Shown: positions 1 through 9,284 of the stretch, in pieces
Layout of the letters: every line of letters starts with the position of its first letter
Numbering within the stretch: position 1 is the stretch's first letter
Source: Cellulosimicrobium cellulans
Lineage (GTDB): Bacteria; Actinomycetota; Actinomycetes; Actinomycetales; Cellulomonadaceae
DNA length: 64,000 nucleotides
Assembly: GCF_024124905.1 (NCBI RefSeq)
Contig: NZ_JAMXST010000003.1
Location: 496,001-560,000 of the forward strand
Direction of reading: 5' to 3'
Made by a program: the position numbers and the translations under genes
Notes under the pieces: generated by a model
The model's database searches: none
Told to the model about the DNA's origin: nothing
Seen by the model: only the letters and a program-made list of their open reading frames with translations

Positions 1-1020
1 CAGCAGGACTTCGAGGCGGGGACGAACGACGTCGACGCCGACACCCGCTTCCGCCAGTCCGGCACGCGCATCCTCACCATGCTGTTCCAGCCGGGACTCT
101 ACGAGAACCCGTACCTCGACCTCGACGCCTCCACGGCGACGGTCGGCAGCGAGGACAAGGTCGACGCCGGCTACGCGGCGCAGCTCGACTCCGTCGTCAT
201 GCTGAAGAACGACGGGACCGTCGCGGCCTCGGACGCCGAGGCGTGGAAGGACAAGACGGTCTACATCCCGCGGTCCTACGACACCGGCTTCGCCGGCGTG
301 TTCGGCCCGGGCGAGTACACCGAGGGCACGGGCATCACGCAGGAGACCGCCGAGGAGTACTTCGGGAAGGTCGTCACCGACGAGGCCGTGACGGACGCCG
401 ACGGCAAGGTCACGAGCTACACCGCGCCGGACCTGTCCGACGTCGACCTCGTGCTCGTGGGCATGAAGAGCCCCAACAACGGCAACCCGTTCTCGCAGGC
501 CGGCCACGACAGCGAGACCGGCGAGTGGTACCCGCTCTCCCTGCAGTACCGCCCGTACACCGCCGACGGCGCGAACGTGCGCCAGACGTCGATCTCCGGC
601 GACCTGCTCCCGGACGGGACGCAGGAGAACCGGTCCTACTACGGCAAGACCTCGCGGATCGCGAACGAGTCGGACCTCGACGCGTTCGACCGGGCGCTCG
701 CGGCCGTCGAGGCGTCGGGCAAGGACATCCCGGTGATCACCGTCCTCAAGGCGACGAACCCGACCGTCCCGGCCGAGTTCGAGTCGCGGTCCGACGCGAT
801 CCTCGTCGGCTTCGGGGTGAGCGACCAGGCGCTCATCGAGTCGGCCCTCGGCCTGCACGAGACGCAGGGCCGGCTGCCGATCGGCTTCCCGGCCTCCATG
901 GACGCGGTCGAGAAGCAGCTCGAGGACGTCGGGGAGGACGCCGAGCCCTACACCGACGCGGCGGGCAACGCGTACGCGTTCGGCTTCGGCCTGAACTTCA
1001 GCGGGCCGATCACGGACTGA
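1..1020 (+). CDS. GH3 glycoside hydrolase, C-terminal part (5' end outside window)
   Basis: The frame is open from base 1, so the gene is truncated by the window edge; 339 residues are visible. They begin in the tail of a GH3 catalytic barrel (a stretch with Q-x-G-x-R-I-L ahead of PYLD) and continue into the GH3 C-terminal alpha/beta sandwich, recognised by VVMLKNDG near residue 67 of the visible part and the closing glycine-rich GFGL segment. Family knowledge: GH3 enzymes are beta-glucosidases, beta-xylosidases or N-acetylglucosaminidases; the substrate cannot be read here. No fibronectin-like domain follows before the stop, so this is the short form of the family. It is followed by a GC-rich hairpin and then a lipoprotein gene. 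The catalytic nucleophile lies upstream of the window. Confidence 0.85.
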   Translation, partial: QQDFEAGTNDVDADTRFRQSGTRILTMLFQPGLYENPYLDLDASTATVGSEDKVDAGYAAQLDSVVMLKNDGTVAASDAEAWKDKTVYIPRSYDTGFAGVFGPGEYTEGTGITQETAEEYFGKVVTDEAVTDADGKVTSYTAPDLSDVDLVLVGMKSPNNGNPFSQAGHDSETGEWYPLSLQYRPYTADGANVRQTSISGDLLPDGTQENRSYYGKTSRIANESDLDAFDRALAAVEASGKDIPVITVLKATNPTVPAEFESRSDAILVGFGVSDQALIESALGLHETQGRLPIGFPASMDAVEKQLEDVGEDAEPYTDAAGNAYAFGFGLNFSGPITD

Positions 1021-1066
1021 CGGACCGCACGGGCGGGCGGTCGCACGAGCGGCCGCCCGTCCGGGG

Positions 1067-1093
1067 CGGACGGCGCCCGCCCGGCGCCGTCCG
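1067..1093 (+). terminator. Perfect GC hairpin downstream of the first GH3 gene
   Basis: An 11-bp perfect inverted repeat (arms 1067-1077 and 1083-1093) with a 5-base loop lies about 50 bases after the GH3 stop. No T-tract follows, which is usual for GC-rich actinobacteria, so terminator function is inferred from position. Confidence 0.5.
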
Positions 1094-1148
1094 ACCCCGA
1101 CCAGGCCGCGGGGTGGGCCCGCGGCACGAACGAACCAAGGAGCAGGAA

Positions 1149-1562
1149 GTGAAGCGGAACAAGGCGCTGACCACGGGGATCGGGCTGCTCGTCGCCGTCA
1201 CGGGGGCCTTCGGGCTGACGGCGTGCGGCAGCGGTGACGACTCCGCCGGCGGGTCCTCGTCGGAGAGCCAGTCGGCCGACGTCGACGTGGCGACCGACCT
1301 CGAGAACGCGCGCACGGCGGTCGCCGACGCGCTCGCGGAGGACGACAGCTGGGCGCAGATCATGCTCGCCAGCGACGTCAAGGAGCCGACCGTGAAGTAC
1401 GGCCTCCTCGTGGTGCCCTTCGTCCCCTCGGACGCCGCCTCGCGCGTCCAGGGCACGGTCGACATCAAGGACGGGAAGTACACGATCGAGGCCGACTCGG
1501 CCGCGACCGGCGAGACGTGGCAGATCGACCAGGACGGCACCATCACCCCGGCCGGGGAGTAG
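1149..1562 (+). CDS. Small secreted lipoprotein, unknown function
   Basis: A 137-residue protein. The start chosen is the GTG at 1149, preceded by AAGGAG at 1137-1142 with a 6-base gap. The N-terminus is a lipoprotein signal peptide: KRNK, a hydrophobic stretch, then the lipobox LTAC around residues 23-26, giving a lipid-anchored mature protein starting at Cys followed by a Gly/Ser/Asp-rich spacer. The mature domain (residues about 45-137) has predicted beta-rich text ending in EIDQDG-type sequence; I do not recognise a family. It sits between two GH3 genes on the same strand and is likely a cell-surface accessory of that locus, but nothing in the sequence proves a link. Confidence 0.8.
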   Translation: MKRNKALTTGIGLLVAVTGAFGLTACGSGDDSAGGSSSESQSADVDVATDLENARTAVADALAEDDSWAQIMLASDVKEPTVKYGLLVVPFVPSDAASRVQGTVDIKDGKYTIEADSAATGETWQIDQDGTITPAGE

Positions 1563-1568
1563 CCACCC

Positions 1569-1631
1569 GTGCCTCGCCCGTCCGGCGGGCTCGTCCGGTC
1601 CGCCGGGCGGCACGTCGGACGGACGAGGCAC
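1569..1631 (+). terminator. Long hairpin between lipoprotein and permuted GH3
   Basis: Arms 1569-1584 and 1616-1631 pair at 15 of 16 positions around GTGCCTCG...CGAGGCAC, starting seven bases after the lipoprotein stop. Terminator by position; no T-run. Confidence 0.5.
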
Positions 1632-1724
1632 CACCCCGCGCACGGGTCGCGCACGACGACGACCGTCCGTGCCGCAGAAACGACCGATCGTGCAGCCGCG
1701 GCGGGCGGCGCCGTACCCCGCTCC

Positions 1725-1730
1725 TAGCCT
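1725..1730 (+). promoter_or_regulatory. Putative -10 box of the permuted GH3 gene
   Basis: TAGCCT fits the actinobacterial TAnnnT -10 pattern; it would start a leader of about 26 bases carrying the AGGAGG ribosome site at 1751-1756. No clear -35. Confidence 0.35.
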
Positions 1731-1762
1731 GAGGAACGGGCCCGCACTCGAGGAGGAATGCA

Positions 1763-4756
1763 GTGAACGCCAGGGCGAAGAACGCCGACGGTGGCAGGAC
1801 GCCGATGTCGAACAAGAAGTTCCTGTGGATCTGGGTACCCGTGCTCGCGACGGTGACCGTGCTCGTCGTCGTCGCGAACGTCGCGCTCAACGTCGCGGGC
1901 GGCTGGGTCGCGTCCCAGCTCGGGTCCGGCACCTACACGTTCACCAACTCCGAGGAGTCCTCGGGCTGGGACACCGAGTACTACACGGCCGAGCACGACA
2001 GCCAGGAGTCCGTCGACGAGGCCGCCAAGGCGCTCGTCGAGGAGATCGCCGCGGGCGGCATCGTCCTCGCGAAGAACGAGGCCGGCGCGCTGCCCCTCGC
2101 CGCGGACGCCCGCGTGACGATGCTGGGCCGCGCGTCCGCCGACCCGGTGTTCGGCGGCTCGGGCTCCGGATCGGTCGACACGAACTCCGCGGTGACCGTC
2201 CGCGGCGGTCTCGAGAACGCGGGCCTCACGGTCAACGACCAGGTCTACGCCACGATCGAGGCGTTCGCGGCCGAGAACCCGCGCGGCCACATCGAGATGG
2301 ACAACCCCGACGCGTCGAGCTACACGATCGGCGAGCTGCCGGTCGGCGAGTACGAGGCGCAGTCCGGGACGTTCGCCGAGTTCGGCGACGCCGCGGTCGT
2401 CACGATCGGCCGCCCCGGCGGCGAGGGCGGCGACCTCACGCGCGACATGACGGGCTGGGACGACAACGCCGAGCCGGGGCAGCACCAGCTCGAGCTGAAC
2501 AAGGACGAGAAGGACCTGATCGCGCTCGCGAAGGCGAGCTTCGACACCGTCGTCGTGGTCGTCAACGCGTCGACGACCCTCGAGCTCGGCGAGCTGCAGG
2601 CCGACCCCGAGGTCGACGCGATCCTGCTCGCGGGCTCGCCCGGCGCCACCGGCTTCAACGCCCTGGGGACGATCCTCACGGGCGAGGTCAACCCGTCGGG
2701 CCGCACGACCGACGTCTGGGCCGCGGACTTCACCGCCGACCCGACGTTCGCGAACTTCGGCAGCTTCTTCTACTCGAACATCGAGGCCTCCTACCCGGTC
2801 TCCGCGGTCGAGAAGGCGACGTCCAACGCGACCGTCACGAGCAACGCCCCGTTCGTCGACTACACCGAGGGCATCTACGTCGGGTACCGCTACTACGAGA
2901 CCGCGGCGGCCGAGGGCTTCGTCGACTACGACGACGCGGTGGTCTACCCGTTCGGCTACGGCCTGAGCTACACGGACTTCACCTGGGCGGTCACGGGCAC
3001 GGAGGCGGGCGATGTCGACGGGACCGTCGCGGTCACGGTCGAGGTCACGAACACCGGTGCCGTCGCGGGCCGCGACGTGGTCGAGCTCTACTACACCGCC
3101 CCGTACACGCCGGGCGGGATCGAGAAGTCCGAGGTCGTCCTGGGCGACTTCGCCAAGACGGGCGTCATCGAGCCGGGCGCGAGCGAGACCGTGACCCTGG
3201 AGATCGCGGTCGAGGACATGGCGTCCTACGACCACCTGGGCGCGAAGGCGTACGTCCTGGAGGCGGGCGACTACACGCTCAGCCTGCGCACCGACTCCCA
3301 CACCGTCGCGGCGGGCACTGAGCCGATCACGTACCCGGTCGCGTCCGACGTCGTGTACGCGGGCGAGGAGCACCGCGCGTCGGACCTCGCCGAGGTGACC
3401 AACCGGTTCGACGACGTCTCGGCGCGCTTCAGCGCCGACGGCGCGGACGGCACGGTCGTCCCGATGTCCCGCGCGGACTTCGCGGGCACGTTCCCGCAGG
3501 CCCCGACGGCGGAGCAGTCGGTCGCCGACGAGGCCACGCAGGACGGCTTCGCCGCCTGGGACTACGACGCCGAGGCCGCCGCGTTCGACGGCGAGATGCC
3601 GACGACGGGCGAGCGCTCCGACCTGACGCTCGTCGACCTGCGCGGGCTGCCCAAGGACGACCCGCAGTGGGACGAGCTGCTCGACTCGCTGACGGTCGGC
3701 GACATGACGGACATGCTGCTGAACGGTGCGTACCAGACGGCCGCGATCGCCTCGATCGCCAAGCCGCAGACGGTCGAGCCCGACGGACCGGCGGGCTTCT
3801 CGTCCTTCATCAACTCGTCGATCAACGGCGTCGCCTACCCGTCCGAGGTCCTCATCGCGCAGACGTGGGACGTCGACCTCGGCACCGCCATGGGCACGAT
3901 GATCGGCGAGGAGGCGCTCCAGAAGGGCCTCAACGGTTGGTACGCGCCGGCGGTGAACCTGCACCGCTCGCCCTTCGGCGGCCGCAACTTCGAGTACTAC
4001 TCGGAGGACCCGCTCCTCTCGGGCCGGATGGCCGCCGCCGTGTCGAACGGCGCGGCGAGCAAGGGCGTCTACACGATGCTCAAGCACTTCGCGCTCAACG
4101 AGCAGGAGACGAACCGCGTCGACAACGGCCCCGCGACCTGGGCGACCGAGCAGACGATCCGCGAGATCTACCTCAAGCCGTTCGAGCTCGCGATCAAGGA
4201 CGTCTCCCTGGACGTCCGCTACATCGCGGACGACGAGGGCACGATCGAGGAGACGACGGTCGGGGCGCTCGGCATCATGAGCTCGTTCAACCGCATCGGC
4301 GCGACGTGGACGGGCGGCTCGAAGCCGCTCATGACGGACGTGCTGCGCGGGGAGTGGGGCTTCGAGGGCTTCGCGATCACGGACTTCAACCTGTACCCGT
4401 ACATGAACCCCAACGAGGGCCTCGACGGGGGCACGGACCTGACGCTCACCTTCCAGCCGTCGAAGTCGTTCGGCGACACGACGTCCGCGAAGGCCGTCAC
4501 GGACATCCGGAACGCGACCCACAACATCCTGTTCACGGTGGCCAACTCGAACGCCATGAACGGGCTCGCCCCCGGCGCGACGGTCACCTACACGCCGCCC
4601 ACCTGGGTCTACGTCCAGATCGGCGTGTCGGTCCTGCTCGGGCTGCTCGTCCTGGTCGGCGCCTTCCTCGTGGTCCGGCGCGTCCGCCGGCACCGGTCGG
4701 CGGCCGAGAAGGTCGCCGCACCCGCCTCCGAGCCGGCGGTCCCCGCCGCCCGGTAG
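1763..4756 (+). CDS. Membrane-anchored GH3 glycosidase with permuted domain order
   Basis: A 997-residue protein starting at GTG 1763, six bases after a perfect AGGAGG. Order seen: transmembrane helix (about residues 19-41), GH3 C-terminal sandwich domain (about 85-380, with LAKNEAGALPL near residue 103 and a GSGSG loop), fibronectin-like domain (about 420-490), then the GH3 catalytic barrel (about 640-925), and a second transmembrane helix (about 948-973) with a basic tail. In ordinary GH3 enzymes the barrel comes first. The barrel carries the usual K-H-F-A-L-N-E-Q-E-T segment and the nucleophile motif ITDF, making Asp874 the likely nucleophile. Family knowledge: reversed GH3 enzymes are known, for example in Ruminococcus albus and Butyrivibrio fibrisolvens beta-glucosidases. 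Two membrane anchors suggest action at the outer membrane face. Substrate unknown. Confidence 0.88.
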   Translation: MNARAKNADGGRTPMSNKKFLWIWVPVLATVTVLVVVANVALNVAGGWVASQLGSGTYTFTNSEESSGWDTEYYTAEHDSQESVDEAAKALVEEIAAGGIVLAKNEAGALPLAADARVTMLGRASADPVFGGSGSGSVDTNSAVTVRGGLENAGLTVNDQVYATIEAFAAENPRGHIEMDNPDASSYTIGELPVGEYEAQSGTFAEFGDAAVVTIGRPGGEGGDLTRDMTGWDDNAEPGQHQLELNKDEKDLIALAKASFDTVVVVVNASTTLELGELQADPEVDAILLAGSPGATGFNALGTILTGEVNPSGRTTDVWAADFTADPTFANFGSFFYSNIEASYPVSAVEKATSNATVTSNAPFVDYTEGIYVGYRYYETAAAEGFVDYDDAVVYPFGYGLSYTDFTWAVTGTEAGDVDGTVAVTVEVTNTGAVAGRDVVELYYTAPYTPGGIEKSEVVLGDFAKTGVIEPGASETVTLEIAVEDMASYDHLGAKAYVLEAGDYTLSLRTDSHTVAAGTEPITYPVASDVVYAGEEHRASDLAEVTNRFDDVSARFSADGADGTVVPMSRADFAGTFPQAPTAEQSVADEATQDGFAAWDYDAEAAAFDGEMPTTGERSDLTLVDLRGLPKDDPQWDELLDSLTVGDMTDMLLNGAYQTAAIASIAKPQTVEPDGPAGFSSFINSSINGVAYPSEVLIAQTWDVDLGTAMGTMIGEEALQKGLNGWYAPAVNLHRSPFGGRNFEYYSEDPLLSGRMAAAVSNGAASKGVYTMLKHFALNEQETNRVDNGPATWATEQTIREIYLKPFELAIKDVSLDVRYIADDEGTIEETTVGALGIMSSFNRIGATWTGGSKPLMTDVLRGEWGFEGFAITDFNLYPYMNPNEGLDGGTDLTLTFQPSKSFGDTTSAKAVTDIRNATHNILFTVANSNAMNGLAPGATVTYTPPTWVYVQIGVSVLLGLLVLVGAFLVVRRVRRHRSAAEKVAAPASEPAVPAAR

Positions 4757-4766
4757 CCGGTGACCA

Positions 4767-4802
4767 CCGGGTCCCCGGGCGGGCGACCGCCCGGGGACCC
4801 GG
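4767..4802 (+). terminator. Perfect 16-bp hairpin after permuted GH3
   Basis: Arms 4767-4782 and 4787-4802 are perfectly complementary with a 4-base loop, 10 bases after the stop codon. Strong stem, no T-tract; likely terminator, which would separate this gene from the next GH3. Confidence 0.6.
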
Positions 4803-5001
4803 CACCCGGCGCCGTCGGGCCGGTGGCGCCCACCACCGCCGGCCCGACGCCGGGACCCCGGACCGCCGTCCGGCACCGGGCCCCGCCCCGCACGTCCCGA
4901 GCTGCGCCGTCGCCGACGCACCGCCGACGGCAGGCCCCGCCCTGCCCGCAGACCGCTCGGACAGACCCCGCACGACCCCACGACCACGCAAGGAGAGCAC
5001 C

Positions 5002-7530
5002 GTGCAGCTCCACGGCGAGACCACCGCCGCGGCCGGCGAGACGGCCTCGGCACCGGGCACGACGACCGCGACGACCGGCGTCGTCCCGACCGCGAGCCTG
5101 ACGCTCCTGGAGAAGGCCGCGCTCCTGACGGGGAAGACCGTGTGGGAGACGCACGACGTCCCGCGGCTCGGCATCCGCTCGCTGTGGCTGGCCGACGGCC
5201 CGCACGGCGTGCGCAAGCAGCTCGGCGCGGCCGACCACCTCGGCATCGCGGCCTCGCAGGAGGCCACGTGCTTCCCGACGGCCGCCGCCGTGGCGAACAC
5301 GTGGGACGTCGAGCTGGCCGAGCGCGTGGGCGCCGCGCTCGGCGCCGAGGCCGCAGCGCAGGACGTGGACGTGCTGCTCGGCCCGGGCCTCAACATCAAG
5401 CGGTCGCCGCTCGGCGGGCGCAGCTTCGAGTACTTCTCCGAGGACCCGCTGCTCGCGGGCCGGATGGCCGCCGGGTACGTGCGCGGCATCCAGTCCCAGG
5501 GCGTCGCCGCGTGCCCCAAGCACTTCGCGGCGAACTCCCAGGAGCTGCGCCGCATGGTCTCGGACTCCGTGGTCGACGAGCGGACGCTGCGGGAGGTGTA
5601 CCTCACGGCGTTCGGGATCGTCGTCGCGGAGGCCCGGCCCCGGACGATCATGTCCTCCTACAACCTCGTCAACGGCGTGTACGCCCACGAGGACCCGTTC
5701 CTCCTCACCCAGGTGCTGCGCCGCGAGTGGGGCTTCGACGGCGCCGTCGTCTCCGACTGGGGCGGGTCCAACGACGTCGTCGCGGCCGCGGCGGCGGGCG
5801 GGACGCTCGAGATGCCGGCGGCCGGGCTCGGCTCGGCGCGCCAGCTCGTGGACGCGGTCCGGTCCGGACGCCTCGACGAGGCCGACCTCGACGCGCGCGC
5901 CGACGAGGTGCTGCGCCTCGTGGCGGAGGCCCGCGAGCCGGGCACCGCCCCCGCCGTCGACGCCGACGCGCACCACGCGCTCGCCCGCGAGGTCGCGGCG
6001 CGCTCGGCGGTGCTGCTCAAGAACGACGACGCGATCCTGCCGCTCGCCGCCGGGACGCGCGTGGCGGTCGTCGGCGACTTCGCGCGCACCCCGCGCTACC
6101 AGGGCTCCGGCTCGTCCGCGGTGAACCCGACGCGTCTCGACAGCGTGCTCGACGTGATCGGGGACTCCGGCCTCGACCTGACGGCCTTCGCCCCCGGCTT
6201 CCGCCGCGACGGCACGCCCGACCCCGCGCTGCGCGACGAGGCCGTCGAGGCCGCGCGCGGCGCCGACGTCGTGCTCCTCTTCCTCGGTCTGGACGAGATC
6301 GCCGAGTCGGAGGGGCTGGACCGCTCGACGATCGCGCTGCACCGGTCGCAGGTCGAGGTGCTCCAGGCCGTGGCCGCGGCCAACCCCGCCACGGTCGTGG
6401 TGCTCGCGGGCGGCGGCGCGATCTCGACCCCGTGGCTCGGCTCCGCCCGGGCGCTCGTGCACGGCTACCTCTCCGGCCAGGCCGGTGCCGGCGGGATCCT
6501 CGACGTGCTCACGGGCGTCGTCAACCCGTCCGGGCGGCTCGCCGAGACGCTGCCCGTGCGTCTGGCGGACACCCCGACCGCCGGCGCGTTCCCCGCGACC
6601 GGGCGCACCGCCGTCTACCGCGAGGGCCTGTACGTCGGCTACCGGTACTACACGAGCGCCGACGTCCCCGTGGCGTTCCCGTTCGGGTTCGGGCTCTCCT
6701 ACACGACGTTCGCGCACTCGGGCCTCGTGGTCGACAGCGGCCCTGTGACGGGTGCTGCGACGGGTGCTGCGACGGTCACCGCGACCGCGACCGTGACCGT
6801 GACGAACACCGGGACGGTCGCCGGGGCCGACGTCGTGCAGGTCTACGTGCGCCGCGAGACGCCGGGCGTCCACCGCCCGGTGCGCACGCTCGCCGGGTTC
6901 GCGCGGGTCGAGCTCGCGCCCGGCGAGTCGCGCACGGTCACCGTGCCCCTCGGAGAGGCGGCGTTCCGGCACTGGGACGTCGCGACGGGCGCGTGGCAGG
7001 TCGAGCAGGGCGCGTGGTCGGTGCTGGTCGGCTCCCACGTGGACGACCTGCCGCTCGGGGCGACGGTCGAGCTCGCCGGCACCGTGCCGCCCCGCACCGA
7101 GGACGACCTGCCGGAGCCGTACCGCACCGGGCGCGTCCACGACGTGTCGGACGCTCAGTTCGCGGCGCTCCTGGGTCGCCCCGTCCCGACGGCGGCCTGG
7201 TCCGGTCCCCTCGGCGTCAACGACCCGCTGTCGCGCCTCGCGGACGCGCGCTCGCCGCTCGCCCGCCTCGCGTTCCGGATCCTGTCCTGGCGGCGCGACG
7301 CCGCGGACCGCAAGGGGACGCCGGACCTCAACATCCTGTTCCTGCTCAACATGCCGTTCCGGGCCATCGGGAAGATGACCGGCGGCCTGGTCGACGCCGC
7401 GATGGTCGAGGGCATCCTCCGCATCGTCAACGGCCACCTCTTCCGCGGCACCGGCGCCGTCCTGCGCGGGTTCGTCCGCAACCGCCGTGCCGACCGTCGC
7501 ACCGCGCGCACCCTCCGCGGCGACGCCTGA
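5002..7530 (+). CDS. GH3 beta-glucosidase-like enzyme, canonical order
   Basis: An 842-residue enzyme; the start is GTG 5002 behind AAGGAGAG (4990-4997). No signal peptide is visible, so a cytoplasmic enzyme is likely. The catalytic barrel occupies about residues 35-300, with ADGPHGVRKQ, KHFAANSQE and the nucleophile motif VVSDWGG, giving Asp252. The sandwich domain follows (LLKNDDAILPL near residue 335, QGSGSS), then a fibronectin-like domain (about 590-690). The last 130 residues form an extension containing NILFLLNMPFRA and a basic end, seen in some Gram-positive GH3 proteins; its role is unknown to me. A short 12-bp direct repeat near 6745-6770 lies in the interdomain linker. It is followed 20 bases later by a GtrA-like gene, so these probably form one operon. 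Confidence 0.9.
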   Translation: MQLHGETTAAAGETASAPGTTTATTGVVPTASLTLLEKAALLTGKTVWETHDVPRLGIRSLWLADGPHGVRKQLGAADHLGIAASQEATCFPTAAAVANTWDVELAERVGAALGAEAAAQDVDVLLGPGLNIKRSPLGGRSFEYFSEDPLLAGRMAAGYVRGIQSQGVAACPKHFAANSQELRRMVSDSVVDERTLREVYLTAFGIVVAEARPRTIMSSYNLVNGVYAHEDPFLLTQVLRREWGFDGAVVSDWGGSNDVVAAAAAGGTLEMPAAGLGSARQLVDAVRSGRLDEADLDARADEVLRLVAEAREPGTAPAVDADAHHALAREVAARSAVLLKNDDAILPLAAGTRVAVVGDFARTPRYQGSGSSAVNPTRLDSVLDVIGDSGLDLTAFAPGFRRDGTPDPALRDEAVEAARGADVVLLFLGLDEIAESEGLDRSTIALHRSQVEVLQAVAAANPATVVVLAGGGAISTPWLGSARALVHGYLSGQAGAGGILDVLTGVVNPSGRLAETLPVRLADTPTAGAFPATGRTAVYREGLYVGYRYYTSADVPVAFPFGFGLSYTTFAHSGLVVDSGPVTGAATGAATVTATATVTVTNTGTVAGADVVQVYVRRETPGVHRPVRTLAGFARVELAPGESRTVTVPLGEAAFRHWDVATGAWQVEQGAWSVLVGSHVDDLPLGATVELAGTVPPRTEDDLPEPYRTGRVHDVSDAQFAALLGRPVPTAAWSGPLGVNDPLSRLADARSPLARLAFRILSWRRDAADRKGTPDLNILFLLNMPFRAIGKMTGGLVDAAMVEGILRIVNGHLFRGTGAVLRGFVRNRRADRRTARTLRGDA

Positions 7531-7550
7531 CCTGCTCGAAGGGAAGACCC

Positions 7551-8189
7551 ATGTTCACCCGCCTCCGCGACGCCTGGCGCCGGTTCTCCGAGAAGCGCCC
7601 CGGGACCGCCCAGTTCGTCGTGTTCTTCGTGCTGAGCAACGGCATCACCGTGCTCCAGCTCGCGCTCATGCCCCTCATCAAGTGGGTCTTCGGCATGACC
7701 GCCCTGGTGGACGTGGCGTTCCAGGTCTGGCCGATCGGGACGAACCCGGACGGGTCGACGTACTACGTCTTCGACTACGCCGCCGGCCCGCTCCCGGGCG
7801 GTGGCGGTGGGCTGGCATACTTCCTCGCCGTGCAGATCACCTTGCTGGTGGCGCAGGTGATCAACTTCTTCGCTCAGCGCAACATCACGTTCAAGTCCAA
7901 CTCGTCGGTCGCGAAGGCCGCGCTCTGGTACACCATCGCGTACGTCGTCATCTCCGTCGCCGCCGCCGCCGCGCAGGGCCTGTACAAGACGCCGATCTAC
8001 GAGCTGTTCATCGACACGTGGGGCCTGGGCGCCGCGGGCGAGACCCTCGCGGACTTCACGACGATGATCATCAACGCGGCGATCTCGTTCTGGGTGTTCT
8101 TCCCGATCTTCAAGGTCATCTTCAAGCAGGTGCCCGAGGTGCCGGCCACGCCGGAGGCGGAGCACGCCGGAGAGGTGCGTGCGTCGTGA
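7551..8189 (+). CDS. GtrA-like four-helix membrane protein
   Basis: A 212-residue protein with ATG at 7551 behind GAAGGGAAG. Four hydrophobic helices are visible (about residues 20-42, 88-108, 121-143 and 163-185), with the GtrA-family pattern F-x-x-Q-R-x-x-T-F after helix 2 (FFAQRNITFKSN). Family knowledge: GtrA proteins are thought to flip undecaprenyl-phosphate-linked sugars for wall or O-antigen glycosylation, working with a GtrB glycosyltransferase. Here the next gene, overlapping by four bases (GTGA), is a family 2 glycosyltransferase, which fits that partnership. A 25-residue loop rich in Gly and Pro between helices 1 and 2 is longer than in small GtrA proteins. The substrate is inference only. 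Confidence 0.75.
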   Translation: MFTRLRDAWRRFSEKRPGTAQFVVFFVLSNGITVLQLALMPLIKWVFGMTALVDVAFQVWPIGTNPDGSTYYVFDYAAGPLPGGGGGLAYFLAVQITLLVAQVINFFAQRNITFKSNSSVAKAALWYTIAYVVISVAAAAAQGLYKTPIYELFIDTWGLGAAGETLADFTTMIINAAISFWVFFPIFKVIFKQVPEVPATPEAEHAGEVRAS

Positions 8190-9229
8190 CCCCGCTCCTG
8201 ACCGTCGTGGTCCCGGCGTACAACGCCGAGCCCTACCTGGCACGCGCGCTCGACTCGCTCGTCGGGTTCGGGCCCGAGGTGGAGGTCCTCGTCGTCGACG
8301 ACGGCTCGACCGACGGCACGGCCGCGCTGGCGCAGGGCTACGCCGACCGGCACCCGGGCGAGGTGCACGTGCTCCGCAAGGCCAACGGCGGGCACGGGTC
8401 GGCGATCAACACCGGACTCGACCACGCGCGCGGGGAGTACCTCAAGGTCGTGGACGCCGACGACTGGGTGGACCGCGCCGCGCTGGCGCAGGTGCTCGCG
8501 ACGCTGCGCGGGTTCGTGCGCCGGTTCGTGGACGCCGGGACCCCCGGCGGGGAGCCCGTCGACCTGCTGGTGAGCAACTTCGTGTACGAGAAGGTCGGCA
8601 AGCGCGTGAAGACGGCCGTCCGGTACCGCGGCGCCCTGCCGCGCGGGCGCGTGCTCACGTGGTCGCAGACCCGCCGCTTCGCCAAGCGCCAGTACATGAT
8701 GATGCACGCGCTGATGTACCGGACCCAGGTGCTGCGCGACGCGGGCCTCCGGCTGCCCGAGCACACGTTCTACGTGGACAACCTGTACGCGCTCGTCCCG
8801 CTCGCGCACGTGCGCACGCTGTACTACCTCGACGTCGACCTCTACCGGTACTTCATCGGCCGCGAGGACCAGTCCGTGCACGAGGCGGTCATGCTCCAGC
8901 GCCTCGACCAGCAGCTCCGCGTCAACTGGCTCATGCTCGAGCACGTCTCCCGGACGCCCGTGGCCGACCGGCGCCTGCGCCGCTACCTGCTGCACTACGT
9001 GGAGATCATCTGCGCGGTGTCGTCGATCCTGCTGGTCCGCGCCGGGACGCCCGCGTGCCTCGTGGAGAAGGAACGGCTCTGGTCGCGCCTGCGCGCCCAG
9101 GACCCCGAGCTCTACCACCAGGTGCGCTGGTCGGGCCTCGGGCAGATCGCCAACCTCCCCGGCCCGGCGGGCCGGCGCGTGACCGTCCTGGCCTACCGGG
9201 TCGCGCAGCGCGCCATCGGCTTCAGCTGA
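8186..9229 (+). CDS. Family 2 glycosyltransferase
   Basis: A 347-residue GT-A fold enzyme whose GTG start overlaps the upstream stop. Seen: the N-terminal nucleotide-sugar fold TVVVPAYNAEPYL, the VDDGSTDGT loop, KANGGHGSAINTGL, and the metal-binding VDADDWV motif near residue 90-96. The C-terminal half (residues about 150-347) is helical and basic and has no obvious membrane helix, unlike GtrB enzymes, so it may be soluble or peripheral. Coupled translation with the GtrA-like gene and proximity to two GH3 hydrolases suggest synthesis and trimming of a surface glycan. A hairpin-poor 55-base gap separates it from the convergent lrp gene. Confidence 0.82.
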   Translation: MTPLLTVVVPAYNAEPYLARALDSLVGFGPEVEVLVVDDGSTDGTAALAQGYADRHPGEVHVLRKANGGHGSAINTGLDHARGEYLKVVDADDWVDRAALAQVLATLRGFVRRFVDAGTPGGEPVDLLVSNFVYEKVGKRVKTAVRYRGALPRGRVLTWSQTRRFAKRQYMMMHALMYRTQVLRDAGLRLPEHTFYVDNLYALVPLAHVRTLYYLDVDLYRYFIGREDQSVHEAVMLQRLDQQLRVNWLMLEHVSRTPVADRRLRRYLLHYVEIICAVSSILLVRAGTPACLVEKERLWSRLRAQDPELYHQVRWSGLGQIANLPGPAGRRVTVLAYRVAQRAIGFS

Positions 9230-9284
9230 CGTCCCGCGGCCCGACGCCCGGAGCGGCGTCGCCGTGGACGCGCAGCCGTCCGCG

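Noticed and set aside
1724-5053. Very long open frames antisense to, or out of frame with, the GH3 genes (also 3667-5001, 12724-15978, 59528-63904)
   Set aside because: Composition is Arg/Gly/Ala/Pro from out-of-frame GC-rich codons, no ribosome sites or domains; they overlap well-supported genes on the other strand or frame.
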